Assembly: GCF_002157895.1 (NCBI RefSeq)
Contig: NZ_CP021377.1
Coordinates: 1,488,001 to 1,552,000, forward strand
Direction: 5' to 3'
Origin: Oceanisphaera profunda
Lineage (GTDB): Bacteria; Pseudomonadota; Gammaproteobacteria; Enterobacterales; Aeromonadaceae
DNA: 64,000 nt
Part shown: positions 44,668 through 54,184 of the stretch, in pieces
Layout: each line of letters starts with the position of its first letter
Numbering within the stretch: position 1 is the stretch's first letter
Made by a program: the position numbers and the translations under genes
The notes under the pieces: model-generated
Databases searched by the model: none
The model's input: only the letters and a program-made list of their open reading frames with translations
What the model was told of the DNA's origin: nothing

Positions 44668-45927
44668 ATGATTTATCGCTTATTATATAATCTGTTAATT
44701 CACCTTTTCAGCCCAATTTTATTGGCAATACTGTATTGGCCTAAAAAAGGTAAACCTGGGTTTGGTCAGCGCTGGCCCGAGCACTTAGGGTTAGTGCCCG
44801 CCTCCAGACAACAAAATCCTATTTGGCTACACGCGGTGAGTGTGGGCGAAATCATCGCCGCTACCCCGCTAATCAAAGCCATTAAAGCCGAGCAGCCAGA
44901 CTTGCCCATTCTCGTCACTACCACTACGCGCACCGGTGCTGATTTAGCCGAAAAGCTAGGTGATTTAATCGAACATCGCTATGCGCCGTTAGACTTTCCT
45001 TGGGCGGTGGCACTGTTTTTGCGGCGCATGCAGCCACGCGCGCTACTGATTATGGAAACTGAGCTCTGGCCTAATTGGCTACACGCATGTGCCAAGCGGC
45101 AATTGCCAGTTATGGTGTTAAATGCGCGGCTGTCGGCGCGTTCTGCTAATCGATATAAGCGTTTCCACGCTATTTTTCGACTATTATCCAAGAACATCCA
45201 CCACATCGCCTGCCAATATCCCGCAGATGCCCAGCGCTTTTCTGATCTAGGCGTGGCCAACGACAAGCTGAGTGTAACTGGCTCCATTAAGTTTGATATT
45301 GATTACAGTGCGAAGGTACGCCAGCAGGGGCAACAACTGCGCCAACAGCTCGGCTGTGAGCGGCCAATTTGGATTGCGGCTTCCACCCATGAGGGAGAAG
45401 ATGAACAAATACTGGCGGCCCATAAACAACTATTAACCAAGTTACCCAATGCGTTATTGGTCTTGGTACCTCGCCATCCGCAGCGTTTCGCTCAAGTGGC
45501 GGAATTAGTAAGGCAGCAAAGTTTAACGTTAGTTCGCCGCACTCAGACCACGCTCGTTATTGATAGTCAGGTCTATTTGGGTGATACCATGGGCGAGTTA
45601 CCTATCATGTTAGCAGCCGCTGATATCACCTTTGTGGGAGGCAGCTTAATACCACGCGGTGGGCATAATTTACTGGAGCCTGCTGCATTAGCTAAACCGG
45701 TACTTACCGGCCCTTCGATATTTAACTTCACAGATATTTATCAAAAACTGCTTGAGCAGAATGCGCTGATCACGGTAAGCGACACTACCGTATTAGCCGA
45801 CATCCTAATAACATTATTTACGGATAAGCCCCGCCGCCTACAGTTAGGCAACAGTGCCCTTGATGTGGTAAACGAGAATAAAGGAGCCATTAATAAAACA
45901 CTGCAATGTATGCAAAATTTTATCTAA
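44668..45927 (+). CDS. waaA: Kdo transferase WaaA (KdtA)
   Basis: 419 residues, GT30. An N-terminal membrane-associated helix precedes HAVSVGEIIAATPLIKAI (catalytic Glu region), IMETELWPNW, and the C-terminal GGHNLLEPAALAKPVLTGP. It transfers Kdo from CMP-Kdo to lipid IVA. Given the KdkA kinase next door, it may be a monofunctional enzyme adding one Kdo, as in Haemophilus and Vibrio; this is inference. Four bases separate it from waaF, and a good terminator follows. Confidence 0.96.
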   Translation: MIYRLLYNLLIHLFSPILLAILYWPKKGKPGFGQRWPEHLGLVPASRQQNPIWLHAVSVGEIIAATPLIKAIKAEQPDLPILVTTTTRTGADLAEKLGDLIEHRYAPLDFPWAVALFLRRMQPRALLIMETELWPNWLHACAKRQLPVMVLNARLSARSANRYKRFHAIFRLLSKNIHHIACQYPADAQRFSDLGVANDKLSVTGSIKFDIDYSAKVRQQGQQLRQQLGCERPIWIAASTHEGEDEQILAAHKQLLTKLPNALLVLVPRHPQRFAQVAELVRQQSLTLVRRTQTTLVIDSQVYLGDTMGELPIMLAAADITFVGGSLIPRGGHNLLEPAALAKPVLTGPSIFNFTDIYQKLLEQNALITVSDTTVLADILITLFTDKPRRLQLGNSALDVVNENKGAINKTLQCMQNFI

Positions 45928-45928
45928 C

Positions 45929-45960
45929 AAAAAAAGAGCCAAGAGTTGGCTCTTTTGTTT
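45929..45960. terminator. Terminator between waaA and kdkA
   Basis: AAAAGAGCCAA, loop GAG, TTGGCTCTTTT followed by GTTTTT. It works for the plus-strand waaA and, by its A-run, also for kdkA. Confidence 0.88.
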
Positions 45961-45984
45961 TTATTATCGTTTAATTTAGATTAA

Positions 45985-46692
45985 TTACTTGGCTTTATAA
46001 CTATTTAATAAGGTACGCCAATCGGCTTCTTGCCAATGAAAATCAGGATGTAAGCCTTTTTCTTTGCGAAATGAGCGCAGCAGTCTATCCATATTCTCGC
46101 GGGTCCAAGTGTTGGGCTGGCGAAAATGGCATTTATCAAAATCTATTAACCAGACTTTGCCGTCTGCATCGAGCAAGATATTGTGGCTATTTAAATCTGC
46201 ATGATAGAGGCCGGCATCATGAAAACGGCGAATGGTCTTGCCTACGGCTTGCCACTCTTCTTTGGTTAACGCGCGTTCTTTTAACACGGCCACTAAATCA
46301 AGTGAATTTTCGACCAAGCTTAAAATAATATCGGCGCGATAAACTAAATTGGAGCGCACCATGCGGGCAGCACAAGGGCGAGGGACGGGTAAGCCACGGC
46401 GATATAATTTAGCCAATACGGTAAATTCGGCCATGGCACGACTTTTAGACTCGGCGACGTGCAAGAAGGTATCTTCCATCACTCGTCCTATCATGCCGCC
46501 GCGGTAATAATGGCGCAGTACCTTGTCGCACACCGCATCTTTTACAAACCAAGTGGTGTTACGGCCCACGGCTTTACCACAAATGGCGTCTTGTTCTCGC
46601 CAGTAGTCGATCTCAAAAAAATCACGCTGAAATGAGTCGAAACATTCCGGGTCATACCAGATAATTTCTGAACCGTGCTCAATGCGCTCCAC
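45985..46692 (-). CDS. kdkA: 3-deoxy-D-manno-octulosonic acid kinase KdkA
   Basis: 235 residues, a small kinase fold protein (InaA/Kdo-WaaP family). ALRHYYRGG-like KVLRHYYRGGMIGRV, catalytic loop YHADLNSHNILLD, metal motif LIDFDKCHF. It phosphorylates O-4 of the Kdo on lipid A. The frame can begin at a TTG at 46707, but a GTG at 46692 with GGGGGA seven bases before it gives a better start. It is divergent from the OpsX-like gene, whose product needs its reaction in Haemophilus. Confidence 0.92.
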   Translation of the reverse strand: MERIEHGSEIIWYDPECFDSFQRDFFEIDYWREQDAICGKAVGRNTTWFVKDAVCDKVLRHYYRGGMIGRVMEDTFLHVAESKSRAMAEFTVLAKLYRRGLPVPRPCAARMVRSNLVYRADIILSLVENSLDLVAVLKERALTKEEWQAVGKTIRRFHDAGLYHADLNSHNILLDADGKVWLIDFDKCHFRQPNTWTRENMDRLLRSFRKEKGLHPDFHWQEADWRTLLNSYKAK

Positions 46693-46779
46693 TGTCGTTT
46701 CCCCCAAGCCGAAAACACAGATTTTACATGGCTGGTCAGCCTTTGCATAATGCCTGACTCAAATTATGGAGATTTCCCT

Positions 46780-47841
46780 ATGGCCTTGTTCGATTCGCCC
46801 CCTATTAGTCTCTGTTTATTACGCTTATCAGCCATCGGCGACTGCTGTCATGCCATCGCTTTAGTGCAGGCGATACAAAGACAATGGCCAACCACCAAAA
46901 TTACCTGGATAACGGGCAAGGTTGAAGCTAACCTGCTGCAGTTGCTGCCAAATGTAGAGATCATCGTGTTTGATAAGTCTGCCGGATGGCACGCTTATCG
47001 CCAGTTGTGGCGAACGCTCAAGGGCCGTGAGTTTGATGCATTACTGCATATGCAGGCGGCACTGCGTGCCAGTATTGCCAGCTTAGGCATACGCGCCAAA
47101 TATCGGCTCGGTTTCGATAAGTCTCGCGCCAAAGATGGTCAATGGTTATTTACCAATTATAAAGTGGCACCTCACGGCGAACATGTGGTGGATGGCTTTA
47201 TGGCATTTGGCCAAGCGCTCGGCTTAACCGAGGTCACGCCCCACTGGTCGCTCGACTTACCCGATGCAGCCGTGCTGTGGGCTAAACCTTATCAAACACA
47301 GCAGCCTTTATTATTGATCTGCCCCGCGGCCAGTAAAGCCTATAAAAACTGGACTGCCGAGGGTTATGCCAAACTTGCCGAATACGCTCACCATCAAGGC
47401 ATGAAGGTAATGCTAATTGGCAGCCCCGCCCAGCAAGAGCGTGAGCTAGCAGCACAGATCTGCGCATTAACGCCCCATATTGCCGAAAATCTGGTGGGAA
47501 AGACCAGTTTGCCGCAACTATTGGCGTTAATTAAAGTAGCACGATTAGTGGTAGCACCGGATACAGGGCCAACCCACATGGCGACCCTAGTAGGCACTCC
47601 TGTGCTGGGCTTATACGCCCACCATAATCCGTCACGCACAGGTCCCTATTATTGCCGCGATTATGTAGTGAGCGTCTATGAGCAAGCTCTCTTGGCTGAA
47701 ACCAGTAAAACTGCCGACCAACTGCCGTGGCGCACCCGAGTAAAAGACAAAAATGCCATGCAAAGTATCAATATTGAGCAAGTTACCGCACAGTTTGAGC
47801 GTATCATTCATGACTTTAATCTATTGCAGGAGCCTGTTTAA
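46780..47841 (+). CDS. opsX: GT9 heptosyltransferase, OpsX-like (probable heptosyltransferase I)
   Basis: 353 residues. [20 protein letters not shown] at the N-terminus and [18 protein letters not shown] then [16 protein letters not shown] resemble Haemophilus OpsX rather than E. coli WaaC; the donor pocket is [24 protein letters not shown]. OpsX adds the first heptose to phosphorylated Kdo. The frame opens at 46675, but the ATG at 46780 follows GGAGA and starts the conserved part. No WaaC is in the window. It is coupled to waaE by a one-base overlap. The subtype is from memory, not a search. Confidence 0.82.
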   Translation: MALFDSPPISLCLLRLSAIGDCCHAIALVQAIQRQWPTTKITWITGKVEANLLQLLPNVEIIVFDKSAGWHAYRQLWRTLKGREFDALLHMQAALRASIASLGIRAKYRLGFDKSRAKDGQWLFTNYKVAPHGEHVVDGFMAFGQALGLTEVTPHWSLDLPDAAVLWAKPYQTQQPLLLICPAASKAYKNWTAEGYAKLAEYAHHQGMKVMLIGSPAQQERELAAQICALTPHIAENLVGKTSLPQLLALIKVARLVVAPDTGPTHMATLVGTPVLGLYAHHNPSRTGPYYCRDYVVSVYEQALLAETSKTADQLPWRTRVKDKNAMQSINIEQVTAQFERIIHDFNLLQEPV

Positions 47842-48620
47842 TGAGTACTCGCCCGACCCTAGCCGCGGTATTAATCGTCAAAAACGAAGCCGAAAATTTG
47901 GCTGATTGCTTAGCAACCCTAGATTGGGTGGATGAAATTGTCGTATTGGACTCAGGCAGCACGGACGACACTCAAGCGGTGGCGGAAGCTGTCGGCGCCC
48001 GTTTTTTTGTGAATAGCGAATGGCCAGGCTTTGGTAAACAGCGCCAAATTGCCCAAAGCCATGTGCAGTCGGAGTGGGTGCTATGGATAGATGCGGATGA
48101 GCGGGTCACTCCAGAGCTTAAAACCAGTATCGAGGCGGCATTAACTAAACCAAAAGCCAATACGGTGTATTCGATACCACGCTTGTCTTGGGTATTTGGA
48201 CGTTTTATTCGCCATTGCGGCTGGTATCCGGATCGCGTACTGCGGCTTTATCCTAAAGCGTTAACTGGCTACAACGATGCATTGGTACATGAAAAAGTGC
48301 ACCTTAACAAAGGTGTTAAAGTTAAAAAACTACACGGGGATCTGCTGCATTATACCTATCGTGACTTAGAGCATTACCTCGTAAAGTCCGCAGGTTATGC
48401 GCGGGCATGGGCAGAACAACGCCAGCTTAGAGGCAAACAAGCATCAATAAGCCAAGGCATTTTCCATGGCCTCGGCTGTTTTATAAAAATGTATGTGCTT
48501 AAAGCCGGCTTTCTCGATGGCAAACAAGGTTTTTTATTGAGCGTACTGTCTGCCCATTCGACCTTTGTGAAATACGCTGACTTATGGATTAATACACATA
48601 CTCACGGGCCCAAGGAGTAA
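47841..48620 (+). CDS. waaE: LPS core glycosyltransferase WaaE/KdtX (GT2)
   Basis: 259 residues. N-terminus [20 protein letters not shown], the metal-binding [14 protein letters not shown], and [21 protein letters not shown] are the WaaE/KdtX signatures. In Klebsiella and Serratia WaaE adds a beta-1,4-glucose to the first heptose. kdtX beside coaD is a widespread arrangement, and coaD is 1.1 kb downstream here. Its last 32 bp overlap the convergent GT9 gene. Confidence 0.93.
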   Translation: MSTRPTLAAVLIVKNEAENLADCLATLDWVDEIVVLDSGSTDDTQAVAEAVGARFFVNSEWPGFGKQRQIAQSHVQSEWVLWIDADERVTPELKTSIEAALTKPKANTVYSIPRLSWVFGRFIRHCGWYPDRVLRLYPKALTGYNDALVHEKVHLNKGVKVKKLHGDLLHYTYRDLEHYLVKSAGYARAWAEQRQLRGKQASISQGIFHGLGCFIKMYVLKAGFLDGKQGFLLSVLSAHSTFVKYADLWINTHTHGPKE

Positions 48621-49620
48621 TAGCACTCGCTACCTCGGCCATGTCCACTTGGCTCATGTCCTCCACTTGGGCATTCGCCGGCGGATGAAAAGCCAAGTGG
48701 CGGCCTTCGCTATTCAGGGGCCGCCAACGCAGTGGCGTGGCCGAGCGGCGCAGCGGGAAAAAGCCCACCGTGGGTACATCCAATGCCGCCGCTATGTGCA
48801 GCGGGCCTGTGCTACCGGCTATAAACAAGCTGCCACAGGCTAGTAGTCGGCAGAAATCCGGTAGGGGCAAGTCATGGGCCAGCACTGCCCTTTGACCGAC
48901 AGCGTCTGGACCAACTGCGTCTACCACCTGTTGCGCCAACGCTTGCTCGCCAGGGCCTGCGGTGAGCACGGTTTGTAGCTGCGGATAAGCGGCTTGTAGG
49001 CGACGAGTCAAATCTGCATATTGGCTGATAGATAAGTTATTGGCCGAGCCACCGCTGCCGGCGTGCACCAATAACCAAGGCTGGTCGGCGGCTATGCCTA
49101 ATTGCTGCGCTTGGGCGATTTTAAAATCCGTTAACTCGGCGGTATCAAAGCTTAGATAAGGCGCCTGAGGCTCATTAATGGCCAGTTGATTATGCTGCAA
49201 AAAAGTGCGCACCAGATCTAGGTTATATTCATATTCGGGCTTAGCCGATTGGGAGCGTCGTTGCTTAACTCTGTGGTTATACAACATTTGGGCTAGCTTG
49301 GTGGCCGGCGCCCAACGTTGCTTAATGCCGGCTTGCCACATTAGCTTAGCGTTGCGAAAATTTGAGAACAAGCAGATAACAGCGTCGAATTTCCCGGCTT
49401 TAAGCACATTGAGTAGCGCTTGTTGCTCACCGGCAGCTTTGCCTGGGTCGATGATCACCTCGTCGATACTGGGGCACAGCTCGGCTAAGGGCTGAGTATA
49501 ACCGGGTACTAACGCTGTGATATGGCAATCAGTAGACGCTTTTAGCAAGGCGAATGCAGGCCACGCCAGCATAAAGTCGCCAATCTTATCGTTACGTACT
49601 ACTAAAACTCGTTTTGTCAC
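48589..49620 (-). CDS. GT9 family heptosyltransferase-like protein
   Basis: 343 residues starting at GTG after [27 protein letters not shown] at the N-terminus and the donor site [25 protein letters not shown] place it in GT9. It is the third member of this family in the locus, so it may be a heptosyltransferase III or an outer-core enzyme. It is convergent with waaE (32-bp overlap) and divergent from coaD. Confidence 0.9.
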   Translation of the reverse strand: MTKRVLVVRNDKIGDFMLAWPAFALLKASTDCHITALVPGYTQPLAELCPSIDEVIIDPGKAAGEQQALLNVLKAGKFDAVICLFSNFRNAKLMWQAGIKQRWAPATKLAQMLYNHRVKQRRSQSAKPEYEYNLDLVRTFLQHNQLAINEPQAPYLSFDTAELTDFKIAQAQQLGIAADQPWLLVHAGSGGSANNLSISQYADLTRRLQAAYPQLQTVLTAGPGEQALAQQVVDAVGPDAVGQRAVLAHDLPLPDFCRLLACGSLFIAGSTGPLHIAAALDVPTVGFFPLRRSATPLRWRPLNSEGRHLAFHPPANAQVEDMSQVDMAEVASAITPWAREYVY

Positions 49621-49703
49621 CTTGCTCTCCCACTGGCCGTTATGCGGTACTATTCTACCTCAAGCATTCTACCTCAAACTTTCTGACGGTTGCGCAATTA
49701 TAA

Positions 49704-50220
<517 letters not shown>

Positions 50221-50235
50221 ACAACCCCCAATCCA

Positions 50236-50510
50236 TTTTTGCAACGGAAGAACACGGAATCTACGGAAAAATTAAGCTGAGATAAGATAGAAAAGTGCCA
50301 AGACCTTGTTATTGGTAAATCTAGAACCAAGCCTAAGCGGTCAGCTAAAGCGCACGGCGTCTGTAGCCTGGCGCTTTAGCTGCAAGTCCTGAGAAGCAGG
50401 ATAGTTTGGTCTTACCAATTAAATCCCTTTAAGATCTGATCTCTATTTTTCCGTGCTTATCGTAAACAGAGAATGTGGGCTCCGTTGCAGATAAATCTTT
50501 AGTCTTTTTC
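50236..50510. repeat. Dispersed palindromic repeat (CCACGGA family, copy D) with central hairpin
   Basis: The left arm TTGCAACGGAAGAACACGGA, ATCTACGGAAAAAT (50240-50271) is mirrored imperfectly by TTTTTCCGTG..CTCCGTTGCAGATAAATC (50456-50498), running out into TTTAGTCTTT as in copies A and C. At the centre, CAGCTAAAGCGC (50342-50353) and GCGCTTTAGCTG (50371-50382) form a perfect 12-pair stem with a 17-nt loop. No ORF. IS3 copy 2 sits 10 bp beyond. Confidence 0.6.
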
Positions 50511-50567
50511 GGGCTAGGCCTGGAATGGCCCCGAATAAGTAGACACTTCTTCAGAGTGAGGAAGTGT

Positions 50568-50891
50568 ATGCAATACCAAACCAAACGTAAATTTAGTAAT
50601 GAATTTAAGCGGGAAGCCGTTAAACCCTCTGTTTCATCACCTAAAACATTAGCTGAAATCTCCAGTGAACTAGGGGTGCATCCGAACGTATTAAGCCGTT
50701 GGCGTCGAGAGTGGATAATGGACAAACCAGATTCGAAACAGGATAAGCCCGTTAAAAATGAAGGGCCAGATAAAAGCCTGCGTCAGTTAGAGCAAGAGAA
50801 TAAGCGTCTTAAGAAAAAGCTAGAGCGCGCTGAACTGGAGCTCGATATCTTAAAAAAGCTGGAAGAGTACGCTACCAAGACACGGCGATAA
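50568..50891 (+). CDS. IS3-family transposase OrfA (copy 2)
   Basis: About 107 residues, starting MQYQTKRKFSNEFKREAVKP after GAGGAAG. It differs from copy 1 by at least Arg4Gln and a Leu-to-Pro change in the first helix (EAVKL to EAVKP), which could harm folding. A6G slippery site at 50852-50858. Confidence 0.9.
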   Translation: MQYQTKRKFSNEFKREAVKPSVSSPKTLAEISSELGVHPNVLSRWRREWIMDKPDSKQDKPVKNEGPDKSLRQLEQENKRLKKKLERAELELDILKKLEEYATKTRR

Positions 50892-50920
50892 AATTTGCCT
50901 TCATCGACCGGTATCGCAGC

Positions 50921-51700
50921 ATGAGCTGGACGGTACTGGTGATGTGTCGCGTACTCCAGGTATCTCGTGCGGGTTTTTATTGTTGGAAGCAGCGCCAACG
51001 ACAGCCTTCGGTTCAGGCGGAGCGTCATCGCAGTCTGCTCGCCTTTTTATTGACTGAAGCTGAACAGCAACATGGTATTGCGGGTTATCGGAAATTGTGG
51101 CGCGAAGCGGTTGACCAAGGCTTTGCTTGTGGTAAGAATCAAGTGCAACGCTTATTACAGAGTGTGGGCTACCGTTCTTGTGTCGCGCCAAAGCCCGGGC
51201 ACCGTAAACATAAGCCAGGCATCGCTGCGACGCCGAATCTGTTAAACCGACAGTTTACGGTTGCAGAAGAGAACCGTGTTTGGGTGTCAGATATAACTCA
51301 AATACGCTGTGAAGAAGGCTGGCTCTATCTGGCGGTGATAATCGACCTTGCTACCAGACAGGTAGTGGGCAAGGCTCAAGGGCCGGTTAATAGTGCTGAA
51401 TTAGTGATTAAGGCCTTAAAGCAGGCTTGGAAGAATCAGAAGCCTGATGGCCGTGAGCTGATGTTCCACTCAGACCAGGGCAGCCAATATCATTGTATGG
51501 CGACCATGACGTGGTTGAATAAACGTAAAGTGACTATCAGCATGTCTCGCCGGGGAAACTGCTGGGATAATGCGTGTTCAGAAAGCTTTTTTGCTTTACT
51601 GAAAAAGGAATGGACCCGCCGTTTAGGGCTGTTAACTCGTAAAGAGATGGCAGAAGAAATACACTTCTACATCACGCAGTATTACCACAAAGTAAGATAA
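50921..51700 (+). pseudogene. IS3-family transposase OrfB (copy 2), C-terminally truncated by a stop
   Basis: 259 residues instead of 279. A CAA codon of copy 1 (within HKVRQHTALGG) is TAA here at 51698-51700, removing the last 20 residues; reading past it the frame stays open to the normal end near 51760. The DDE residues (SDITQ, HSDQG, SESFF) lie before the stop, so partial activity cannot be excluded, but the conserved C-terminal LGGLTP block is lost. Confidence 0.88.
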
Positions 51701-51790
51701 CACACCGCGCAGGGAGGATTAACCCCCAACGCATATGTGCAGCAACTTAATGCTGCTTAAACGGGTGTCTACTTTAGTCGGGCCATTCCA

Positions 51791-51818
51791 GCCTCACACC
51801 TTACGATTCACGCCTCAC
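51791..51818 (-). repeat. 7-bp repeat array beside IS3 copy 2
   Basis: Minus-strand units GTGAGGC, GTGAATC, GTAAGGT, GTGAGGC. The IS inserted at its edge, and the GCC target duplication is part of the first unit. Confidence 0.55.
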
Positions 51819-51862
51819 CGCTTCTACCATGATAAACTAGCGGTTTTCTGAGGAATATTTTA

Positions 51863-52237
51863 ATGCGCCTAACTATACATAACTTGAGCCAGATCCCTGA
51901 ACTGCATCAAGCCCATGTAAACCTTATTTTACAAGGCCGTGACCTGCCCGAACAGGCGCAATTTTACTTGGCCACCTTTAATGACAGAGCCGTGGCGCTG
52001 GCTTGGCGTGACCAAACCGCGCTGGGGTTTATTGCCGTGCGCGATATTACGCGCCGCCGTGGCATAGGCCAAGAGCTACTGGCCCACATTAAACGGGACG
52101 CCAAGGCTCAAGGCGTAGACCAGCTCACATGTAACTCGGCTCAAGCGCCGGCAGCTCAACAAGCAGAGTTAGTGGCATTTTTACAGGCTCAAGGCTTTAA
52201 CGGCCCAACAGCAATGCTAAGCTGTAATTTAGAGTAA
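51863..52237 (+). CDS. panM: PanM/PanZ-like GNAT protein (PanD maturation factor)
   Basis: 124 residues (E. coli PanM 127). GNAT fold with the acetyl-CoA loop VRDITRRRGIGQELLAHIK, very like VREVTRRRGVGQYLL of E. coli PanM, and the closing AFLQAQGFNG-type LVAFLQAQGF. PanM promotes self-cleavage of PanD to make active aspartate decarboxylase (beta-alanine for CoA). The start follows GAGGAA. Adjacent to coaD but for the IS3 insertion. Confidence 0.85.
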   Translation: MRLTIHNLSQIPELHQAHVNLILQGRDLPEQAQFYLATFNDRAVALAWRDQTALGFIAVRDITRRRGIGQELLAHIKRDAKAQGVDQLTCNSAQAPAAQQAELVAFLQAQGFNGPTAMLSCNLE

Positions 52238-52262
52238 ATCCCCGCAGCGTTAAGGAGACTCC

Positions 52263-53624
52263 ATGAAGATGAGAACCGAACATGACTCTATGGGCGAGAT
52301 AGCCGTACCTGCTGACGCCCTATACGGCGCACAAACCCAAAGAGCCATTAATAATTTTCCTATTTCCGGTCAGCCTTTACCTGCTGCTTTTATTAGTGCC
52401 GTTGCCAAACTAAAAGCCGCCTGTGCTTATGCAAATGGCGAGCTTAAACGACTCGAACCAGATACCAGCGCGGCCATTATCGCCGCTGCCGATACCGTGA
52501 TTGCCGGCCAGCATCCGGATGCCTTTCCTATCGATGTTTATCAAACCGGCTCTGGCACCAGTACCAATATGAACGTCAATGAAGTGTTGGCCCATTTGGC
52601 GGCGGCGCAACTAGGCAAGCCAGTCAGCGCCAATGATGATGTGAATATGGGCCAAAGCTCCAATGATGTGATCCCCTCGGCTCTGCACCTTAGCGCCGCC
52701 TTGGCGTTATCTCGCCAGCTGATGCCGGCGCTGCTGGAGCTGGAGCAAGCCATGCTCAGCAAAGGCGAGCAATTAAAAAACCAAGTCAAAACTGGCCGCA
52801 CCCACTTAATGGACGCCATGCCACTGCGCTTTGATCAAGAGCTCGGCGGTTGGGCCACCCAAGTGCGCTATGCAGGTGACCGTTTAGACGGCTTGCAGAG
52901 CCGACTACAACAACTGGCGCTGGGAGCTACCGCCATTGGTACCGGCATTAATGCGGATCCCCGCCAAGCCCAACTGGCATGTAACTATCTTAATAAACGC
53001 ACCGGGTTAAATTTTTGCCCCTCCGAGGATTATTTTTACAGCTTAAGCAGCCAAGATACGGCTGTTGAGCTCTCTGGCCAGCTAAAAACCTTGGCCGTAG
53101 CCTTAATGAAGATTGCCAATGATTTGCGCTGGATGAACTCAGGCCCGCTCACCGGCATTGCAGAAATTCAGCTGCCCGCGCTGCAACCCGGCTCTTCCAT
53201 TATGCCGGGCAAAGTAAATCCAGTGATCCCAGAAGCCGTGGCCATGGTGGCCGCACAAGTTATAGGGCTAGATACCGCCAATACCATCGCCGGCCAGTCG
53301 GGAAATTTTCAGCTTAATGTGATGCTGCCTTTGGTGGCCAACAACCTGCTGCACATGCTAGCGCTACTCAGTAACAGCGCGCCTTTATTGGCAACCGCTA
53401 TCAGCGGTTTTACCGTTAACCAAGCGCACATTGATGAGAACTTGGCCAAGAACCCCATTTTAGTTACCGCGCTTAATCCGGTGATCGGCTACGAAAAAGC
53501 AGCCAAAATCGCCAAACAGGCTTATAAAGAACAAAGACCGATTTTAGATGTGGCTCAAGAGCACACCGATCTGTCTGAAGACGAACTGCGAAAATTACTC
53601 AACCCCATGACGTTAACACGTTGA
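52263..53624 (+). CDS. fumC: Fumarate hydratase class II
   Basis: 453 residues, fumarase/aspartase fold. The signature GSSIMPGKVNP contains the catalytic Ser loop; QTGSGTSTNMNVNEV, NDDVNMGQSSNDVIPSA and KTGRTHLMDAMP are the other active-site blocks. Oxygen-stable and iron-free, it interconverts fumarate and malate. The ATG at 52263 follows AAGGAGA, 25 bp after panM. Confidence 0.97.
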   Translation: MKMRTEHDSMGEIAVPADALYGAQTQRAINNFPISGQPLPAAFISAVAKLKAACAYANGELKRLEPDTSAAIIAAADTVIAGQHPDAFPIDVYQTGSGTSTNMNVNEVLAHLAAAQLGKPVSANDDVNMGQSSNDVIPSALHLSAALALSRQLMPALLELEQAMLSKGEQLKNQVKTGRTHLMDAMPLRFDQELGGWATQVRYAGDRLDGLQSRLQQLALGATAIGTGINADPRQAQLACNYLNKRTGLNFCPSEDYFYSLSSQDTAVELSGQLKTLAVALMKIANDLRWMNSGPLTGIAEIQLPALQPGSSIMPGKVNPVIPEAVAMVAAQVIGLDTANTIAGQSGNFQLNVMLPLVANNLLHMLALLSNSAPLLATAISGFTVNQAHIDENLAKNPILVTALNPVIGYEKAAKIAKQAYKEQRPILDVAQEHTDLSEDELRKLLNPMTLTR

Positions 53625-53639
53625 AGTAGATACTCAGTT

Positions 53640-53995
53640 GGACGTCAAGATTTCGCGTTAGCTCTGCGCGCTGTTGTTATGCGCCCTTATTCCGTTTTCC
53701 GAGCGTAGCGCGGCAATCCATGCTACAACGGCGCGGTACATCACTATGGATTGCCGCGTCGTTACACTCCTCGCAACGACCAAGGTTAGAGCTTGGCTCT
53801 GGCCTTTGTAGATGCTCTTTTGGACGTCATGGTTTCGCGTTAGCTCTGCGCTCTGTTGTTATGCGCCCTTATTCCGTTTTCCGAGCGTAGCGCGGCAATC
53901 CATGCTACAACGGCGCGGTACATAACCATGGATTGCCGCGTCGTTACACTCCTCGCAACGACCAAGGTTAGAGCTTGGCTCTGGACTTTTGTAGG
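53640..53995. repeat. 182-bp tandem duplication of a palindromic GCGTAGCGCGGCAATCC repeat
   Basis: Copy 1 begins at 53640 and copy 2 at 53822, nearly identical over about 170 bp (GGACGTCA..TTTCGCGTTAGCTCTGCG at the start, CAAGGTTAGAGCTTGGCTCT at the end). Each contains GCGGCAATCCAT (53710 in copy 1) opposite ATGGATTGCCGC, a hairpin, with GAGCGTAG and CTCCTCG arms outside. The same palindrome recurs at 63905-63993. Fills most of the fumC-glpX gap (53625-54184). Confidence 0.85.
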
Positions 53996-54082
53996 GTCGG
54001 CTTATTTTAATAAAGAGTATTCGACCAAGCACAGCGCATTGCCTAAAGCGGTCCAATAAATTGGCCCCTAGGAAAAAACAAA

Positions 54083-54104
54083 AAAGGATGCCGAGGCATC
54101 CTTT
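54083..54104 (-). terminator. Terminator of glpX
   Basis: On the minus strand AAAGGATGCC, a minimal loop, GGCATCCTTT, then TTTGTTTTTT. Confidence 0.85.
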
Positions 54105-54149
54105 ATAGGTATTAGCTTATGCAGCTATCTAAGACGAGAGTAGTGTCTC

Positions 54150-54180
54150 GCTTGGTGCTATAAGCTTGGCGCTCGGCGCT
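54150..54180 (+). repeat. 7-bp repeat array (GCTYGGC family) at the glpX 3' end
   Basis: GCTTGGT, GCTATAA, GCTTGGC, GCTCGGC, GCT, ending five bases from the glpX stop. Confidence 0.55.
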
Positions 54181-54184
54181 GCAC

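Larger units (their letters stand above)
50521..51790 (+). mobile_element. IS3-family insertion sequence, copy 2, 1270 bp
   Basis: Same length, ends and gene order as the element at 1733-3002, in the opposite orientation. The 3-bp target duplication is GCC (50518-50520 and 51791-51793). It carries scattered base changes against copy 1, including a nonsense change in orfB. Confidence 0.95.

Noticed and set aside
53856-54059. Opposed small ORFs in the fumC-glpX spacer
   Set aside because: They fall in the palindromic 182-bp repeat, which is open on both strands by symmetry.
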